Under the pieces are notes generated by a model. It saw only the letters and a list, made by a program, of their open reading frames with translations. It had not been told where the DNA came from and ran no database searches. This document shows positions 61,044 to 64,000 of a stretch of DNA of 64,000 nt, piece by piece. The stretch comes from Cupriavidus consociatus. GTDB lineage: Bacteria; Pseudomonadota; Gammaproteobacteria; Burkholderiales; Burkholderiaceae. Every line of letters starts with the position of its first letter. Positions within the stretch are counted from its first letter, which is position 1. The stretch lies in assembly GCF_017814975.1 (NCBI RefSeq), contig NZ_JAGIQA010000028.1, positions 44,082 to 108,081 on the forward strand. Reading direction: 5' to 3'. Position numbers and translations under genes: made by a program.

Positions 61044-63677
61044 TTAAAAGACCTGACCGGTGCCGATGGCGAGCTTTCGAGGCCGGGTCGGCTCTGGCTT
61101 TTCCGGCTGTGCAGAACCTTCTGAGGGCTCTCCTAAATGCTGTGCTGGTGAGTTCGTACTTGCCTCGTTCACCGATGCCGGTGCTACCGGTCCTGGAGGA
61201 GTCTTCAACGTTGGTGAGCCTGAGAAGCTCCGAGCCGCCTCAGTCAGTTCGGAAGCTGCCCTGCGCGTCTTCTTGGCCTTTTTCAGCTTGCTTTGCACAT
61301 ATTCTTCGATCGGATTCGCCGACGCAGCCCCGCGTTTCCTCTTCTTTCCCTTTTGCCTAAGGATTTCCTGGCGCAATTTGAGGTTGTGTGGCAGCATCCG
61401 CCACGCCCCCTGCGCGTCCAAGACACCGAGTTCGGTGCTATCGGGAAGGAACGCTCGAACACACCTCAGGTCGTCCGCATTCATGTAAATGAGCAGCGGC
61501 TTTCCTATTAACTGTGTGCTGCGCGCCAGAACATCACTGGTATAACGTACGCCATGTAGATTGATGTGTGGCCTGATCCCCATGCCGAGGTATGCCCGCA
61601 CGGAGCATCGCTTCGCCGATTGCATTAGGCAAAGCGTGCGGCGACGATGGTCGGGCAGCCATGTCACAAGCTGATGCTTGCCGCGAATGAAATGCTCCAT
61701 CGCCTCAAGCGGCGTGACGTTGTTCAGACCGGCATGGGGCGTACCGTGGTAACTTGCAATGGCGTATTCAACCAGTTCCTCCAGTTCATCGAGCGACACA
61801 TACAAGCGCAGCTTGCCTTTCGGATCGGCCAGTGCTCGGCGCAGGTCACGCGGATGCGAACCTGTGTAGCCTGGCAACCGAGAAGACAACCTGCTCGCGA
61901 TCGTCCCAAAGAAGCGTACGATGTAGGGACGCTCATCAGGGCTGTATTTCGGCCCCGCATCGACACAACAGCCCACGAACTCGCATAAGGCAGTCAGGGT
62001 ATCCTTTGCCAAATTTGCCTTGGCATTGTCTAGCTTCATCCACTCCCAGACAACATAGGCCAGTTCTGGCAAACGTTGCGATGGAAAGCCCTCATGCTGT
62101 CCGTAGACCAAGCCCGGAATCGTGAGACCTCGCGGTCGATGTGGTTCCAGGGCGTTCTCGATGGTCTTGATGACGTCGTAGCGACTGTATTCGCGAGCTA
62201 GCGCAATGTGAAAGCCCAGGACCGTTCGGGTGCAGACGTCGATGATCGCAAGTAACCACACACGCTCGATCTCGAACTCATGGTCGAAGCCAAGTGGGTC
62301 GCGCACAACCACCTTCAGCCGGATATCCAGCCGGTGGTCGTCAAATTCCACGACCTGATAGGGGCGCGTTGCCGATGGACTCTCCACATCGTCGTACCGC
62401 GGCAACCCCTTCAGATGCGACGCGCCCGCTGCTCGCGCGGCCGTGGCAAACGTGCGAAGCATCTCCGCCTTAAGGCAAGCCGCCAGTGAACGAAGCGCGC
62501 GGCCGTCCGTGTTGAATGGGTAGTCCCCTGCTGTCAGTCCGGCAGAACGGCATTGCCAAAGAAAGTCGTAATGTAGCGATTGCAAGCCACGCAGACGCGT
62601 ACTCAACCGCCCATCGGTATGAACCTGCTGGAGGGTCACCCGCTTCTGTTTAACCTGCAGACGTAGCCATGCTCCGAGCTTCGGATAGCGTTCGAGCAGT
62701 TGGGCGAAAGCGCCGGCGGTACCTCGACTGCCGCGTTCCCCCTTAACGTCGACAGGACGCATCCGGACGTACTCCGCGACACGCAGATATGGCAAGAGGG
62801 CACGAAACCCGTAAATCCGTCCATCAGGATGCGGAGAGAGCCCACGGGCAAGCCAGCGATAGAGCTGCTTACGATTGATACCGGTCGAGTGTTCGATAGC
62901 GCTCAGCTCCTCCCCACGCGCATAACGCTCGATCACGTCTATGCGCGCCCGGACGGCCTCGCGAGCGCTAGCATCCAGCTCGGTCCACGCGACGGCAGGC
63001 CATACTGCAAGATCAAGTGTCTGTAGTTCGGTTTTGCGGCGACTCATGATTGGGCCTCCACCGCGGAAAAGCGCGTCGATAGGGAAAGCATCTCGGTCCG
63101 CAACCCGGATCGCTGTGACGCGTCCCTCGTGCAGCAGCTGAAAGACGGCCGCCCGCACGAGGATGGGATCACCCTTTGATAGCTCGCGCTCTATGGCGAC
63201 CAGGGGCTGCGGAGCGGCGACGAAGTCCTCGACGAGCCGTAGTAATGACGCGGACAGAAGGCCACGCGTGGCAACGATGCAAGGCAACATGCGCTGCCAG
63301 TTGTCTACCCAGATACGCGAGGCCACCAGTTCCGCGGCATGGATCAACCGGACGTTTCTGTCGCCGGCATCAAGATTCGCGAGTGGTTTCGCATCGGCTG
63401 CAACTATCGGATCAGCGAGGATAACGAGTTCTTGCCGATCGAGGTATGACACCAGGAAGTCGGCGAGACTCCGTTTTCCCTGGAACTGAATATAGCCAGG
63501 ACGCTCGCAAAACCCGCGAACTCTCGGATCGGACTCAATCGTGATCCATAAGTCGAACGCCTGCCGTCGGTACAGGATGATCCGTCGATTCAGCTTTGGA
63601 CTAAAAGCTTCGATGCGGTGTGCGCCGTAAGGTCGGGCAATTGCGATCGGCTCGGAGACTTGCCAAGAATCTTCCAT
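61044..63677 (-). CDS. tnsAB: TnsA-TnsB fused transposase
   Basis: An 877-residue fusion. Residues 1 to about 200 are TnsA-like: Glu59 and Asp73 of the nuclease core are seen in CERPGYIQFQGKRSLADF. The expected [EQ]xK lysine is replaced by VILADP, so the nuclease may be inactive. From Met211 the protein is TnsB-like (Mu/rve transposase). The helix-turn-helix part is at about 245-280, the DDE core has VVEFDDHRL (445-450), KLDNAKAN (about 550) and ERPYIVRFFGTIA (Glu582). The C-terminal region is basic, with a proline/glycine-rich tail. Met211 is preceded by a strong gtggagg, suggesting that a separate TnsB may also be made. Confidence 0.88.
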   Translation of the reverse strand: MEDSWQVSEPIAIARPYGAHRIEAFSPKLNRRIILYRRQAFDLWITIESDPRVRGFCERPGYIQFQGKRSLADFLVSYLDRQELVILADPIVAADAKPLANLDAGDRNVRLIHAAELVASRIWVDNWQRMLPCIVATRGLLSASLLRLVEDFVAAPQPLVAIERELSKGDPILVRAAVFQLLHEGRVTAIRVADRDAFPIDALFRGGGPIMSRRKTELQTLDLAVWPAVAWTELDASAREAVRARIDVIERYARGEELSAIEHSTGINRKQLYRWLARGLSPHPDGRIYGFRALLPYLRVAEYVRMRPVDVKGERGSRGTAGAFAQLLERYPKLGAWLRLQVKQKRVTLQQVHTDGRLSTRLRGLQSLHYDFLWQCRSAGLTAGDYPFNTDGRALRSLAACLKAEMLRTFATAARAAGASHLKGLPRYDDVESPSATRPYQVVEFDDHRLDIRLKVVVRDPLGFDHEFEIERVWLLAIIDVCTRTVLGFHIALAREYSRYDVIKTIENALEPHRPRGLTIPGLVYGQHEGFPSQRLPELAYVVWEWMKLDNAKANLAKDTLTALCEFVGCCVDAGPKYSPDERPYIVRFFGTIASRLSSRLPGYTGSHPRDLRRALADPKGKLRLYVSLDELEELVEYAIASYHGTPHAGLNNVTPLEAMEHFIRGKHQLVTWLPDHRRRTLCLMQSAKRCSVRAYLGMGIRPHINLHGVRYTSDVLARSTQLIGKPLLIYMNADDLRCVRAFLPDSTELGVLDAQGAWRMLPHNLKLRQEILRQKGKKRKRGAASANPIEEYVQSKLKKAKKTRRAASELTEAARSFSGSPTLKTPPGPVAPASVNEASTNSPAQHLGEPSEGSAQPEKPEPTRPRKLAIGTGQVF
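63047..63062 (-). promoter_or_regulatory. Internal ribosome binding site and start codon within tnsAB
   Basis: On the minus strand the sequence ggtggaggcccaatcatg, beginning about 15 nt before the ATG of residue 211, has a near-ideal Shine-Dalgarno at normal spacing. The linker residues GGGPI are encoded by this signal. It marks either the ancestral junction of separate tnsA and tnsB genes or a functional start for free TnsB. Confidence 0.55.
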
Positions 63678-63750
63678 AAGATCAGTACCTTACGGTCGGG
63701 ATTCGAAGTCTAGGATGCAACGAGACGATTTTAATACGGAGTAATGCGAA

Positions 63751-63867
63751 TTGACTGATTTATTATTTTTAGAGTGTCGATAAAAATGTCAATTCATTTT
63801 CCGCCACCTTTGCTCAACAAGGGTTCCAGCCGGATACCCCGGTGACAAATTTATTTTCCGCTACGGG
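63751..63867 (+). repeat. Right-end TnsB-type binding sites
   Basis: Units related to TGAC-AATTTATTTTCCGC occur at 63751-63771 (degenerate), 63786-63805 and 63842-63867 (terminal). They are inverted relative to the left-end units. The region upstream of tnsAB is AT-rich and should also contain its promoter. Confidence 0.65.
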
Positions 63868-63906
63868 ACTCCGCTGGTCAAGGCCAGCGGCGCCAGCGTC
63901 GAGTAA
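63868..63906 (+). pseudogene. C-terminal tail of a Bug gene cut by the transposon
   Basis: Immediately after the right end the reading TPLVKASGASVE then stop matches the C-terminus of Bug/TctC proteins (compare AAVVKASGARVE in the Bug protein at 46313-47284). The remainder is not at the left junction, so it has been lost or moved. The gene preceded the acetaldehyde dehydrogenase gene by 20 bp. Confidence 0.65.
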
Positions 63907-63926
63907 CCCATCCAAGGAGAATTCCC

Positions 63927-64000
63927 ATGACACGCAAGCTCAAGGCCGCCATCATCGGCTCGGGCAATATCGGCACCGACCTGATGATCAAGATCCTGCG
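63927..64000 (+). CDS. mhpF: Acetaldehyde dehydrogenase (acylating), 5' part
   Basis: The first 24-25 codons of an NAD-dependent acylating acetaldehyde dehydrogenase of the MhpF/DmpF/BphJ type, which converts acetaldehyde to acetyl-CoA after meta-cleavage of aromatics. The diagnostic N-terminus is visible: KLKAAIIGSGNIGTDLMIKI, with the Rossmann glycines. The ATG is preceded by aaggaga with good spacing. The gene continues beyond the window. Its position after a Bug gene suggests a transport-linked aromatic degradation operon. Confidence 0.85.
   Translation, partial: MTRKLKAAIIGSGNIGTDLMIKIL

Larger units (their letters stand above)
59254..63867. mobile_element. Compact Tn7-like element (tnsAB-tnsC-tniQ)
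   Basis: A 4.6-kb element bounded by 26-nt imperfect terminal inverted repeats. The left end reads CCCGTAGGCGAAAATAATAG... and the right end, in reverse complement, CCCGTAGCGGAAAATAAATT..., both followed by TGTCAC. It carries three leftward genes: fused TnsA-TnsB transposase, TnsC ATPase and TniQ, with no cargo. Additional copies of the GAAAATAA-N-TGTCAC unit lie just inside each end. No cas genes, CRISPR or resolvase are present. A 5-bp target duplication was not found: the bases before the left end (ctata) differ from those after the right end (actcc). tnsC carries an amber codon, so the element may be immobile unless complemented. Confidence 0.75.

Noticed and set aside
59254..63867. CRISPR-associated transposon
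   Set aside because: TnsAB, TnsC and TniQ are shared with such systems, but there is no cas gene, no repeat-spacer array and no room for one inside the element.
59254..63867. Tn402/Tn5053-type tni element
   Set aside because: Gene order is similar, but the transposase carries an N-terminal TnsA-like part, there is no tniR resolvase, and the ends do not read TGTCATTTTC at the tips.

Overview
The window is about 64 kb of high-GC, densely coding DNA that looks like a betaproteobacterium of the Burkholderiales, most likely Cupriavidus or a close relative. Supporting signs are three intact Bug/TctC periplasmic binding proteins plus the tail of a fourth, a ketone-body/polyhydroxybutyrate gene set (acetoacetate decarboxylase, 3-hydroxybutyrate dehydrogenase, patatin with a DUF3734-type tail), very large protein-kinase/ATPase/histidine-kinase fusions, and many LysR regulators. 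The genus is an inference from gene content. I saw no rRNA, tRNA or CRISPR array.

Region 1 (1-26.6 kb) is a signalling and stress block. Two paralogous LysR regulators (15-1052 and 19382-20437) each sit beside a paralogous giant sensor of about 1,800 residues (kinase-like, AAA ATPase, long helical repeat region, GAF, PAS, histidine kinase; 1376-6922 and 21098-26612 on the minus strand). The second copy carries a frameshift near its N-terminus. A smaller GAF-PAS-histidine kinase (9710-11299) resembles the C-terminal third of these proteins. No response regulator is present. Between them lie a type II NADH dehydrogenase, an AhpD-like/cupin pair, the ketone-body operon, remnants of an SDR and an Ohr gene, a GlxA-type regulator, a CBS protein and a cNMP-binding thioredoxin-reductase-like protein.

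Region 2 (26.9-34.5 kb) holds an EmrAB-type efflux operon with a MarR repressor. Three copies of a palindromic operator sit before marR, before the outer-membrane factor and before the MFS pump; the membrane-fusion gene has an in-frame amber codon. A decayed tyrosine recombinase follows. Next comes a nucleotidyltransferase whose start codon lies in a perfect 18-bp inverted repeat, then an XRE regulator.

Region 3 (34.5-56.5 kb) is metabolic. It has a sulfur-metabolism operon (LysR, thiol-dioxygenase-like cupin, four-domain rhodanese, Bug, MetC-like lyase) that ends in gene debris including a fragment of a biotin-sulfoxide-reductase-like molybdoenzyme. An amidase/Bug/class II aldolase operon follows. 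Then come two divergent operons (sulfatase, aldehyde dehydrogenase, HIBADH-like dehydrogenase, Bug, cupin, GntR versus CoA-transferase, enoyl-CoA hydratase), which look like one catabolic pathway for an unknown sulfated compound. An amidohydrolase and a porin follow, both frameshifted.

Region 4 (56.5-64 kb) is mobile DNA: an ISL3-family insertion sequence and a compact Tn7-like element of about 4.6 kb with a TnsA-TnsB fusion, TnsC (interrupted by an amber codon) and a small TniQ, bounded by inverted ends with repeated TnsB-like sites. Its right end abuts the last 12 codons of a Bug gene, followed by the start of an acetaldehyde dehydrogenase gene that runs off the window. The window holds an unusual number of broken genes: two ambers, several 1-nt frameshifts in G/C runs, and deletions. 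This means either a decaying accessory region or residual sequencing error.
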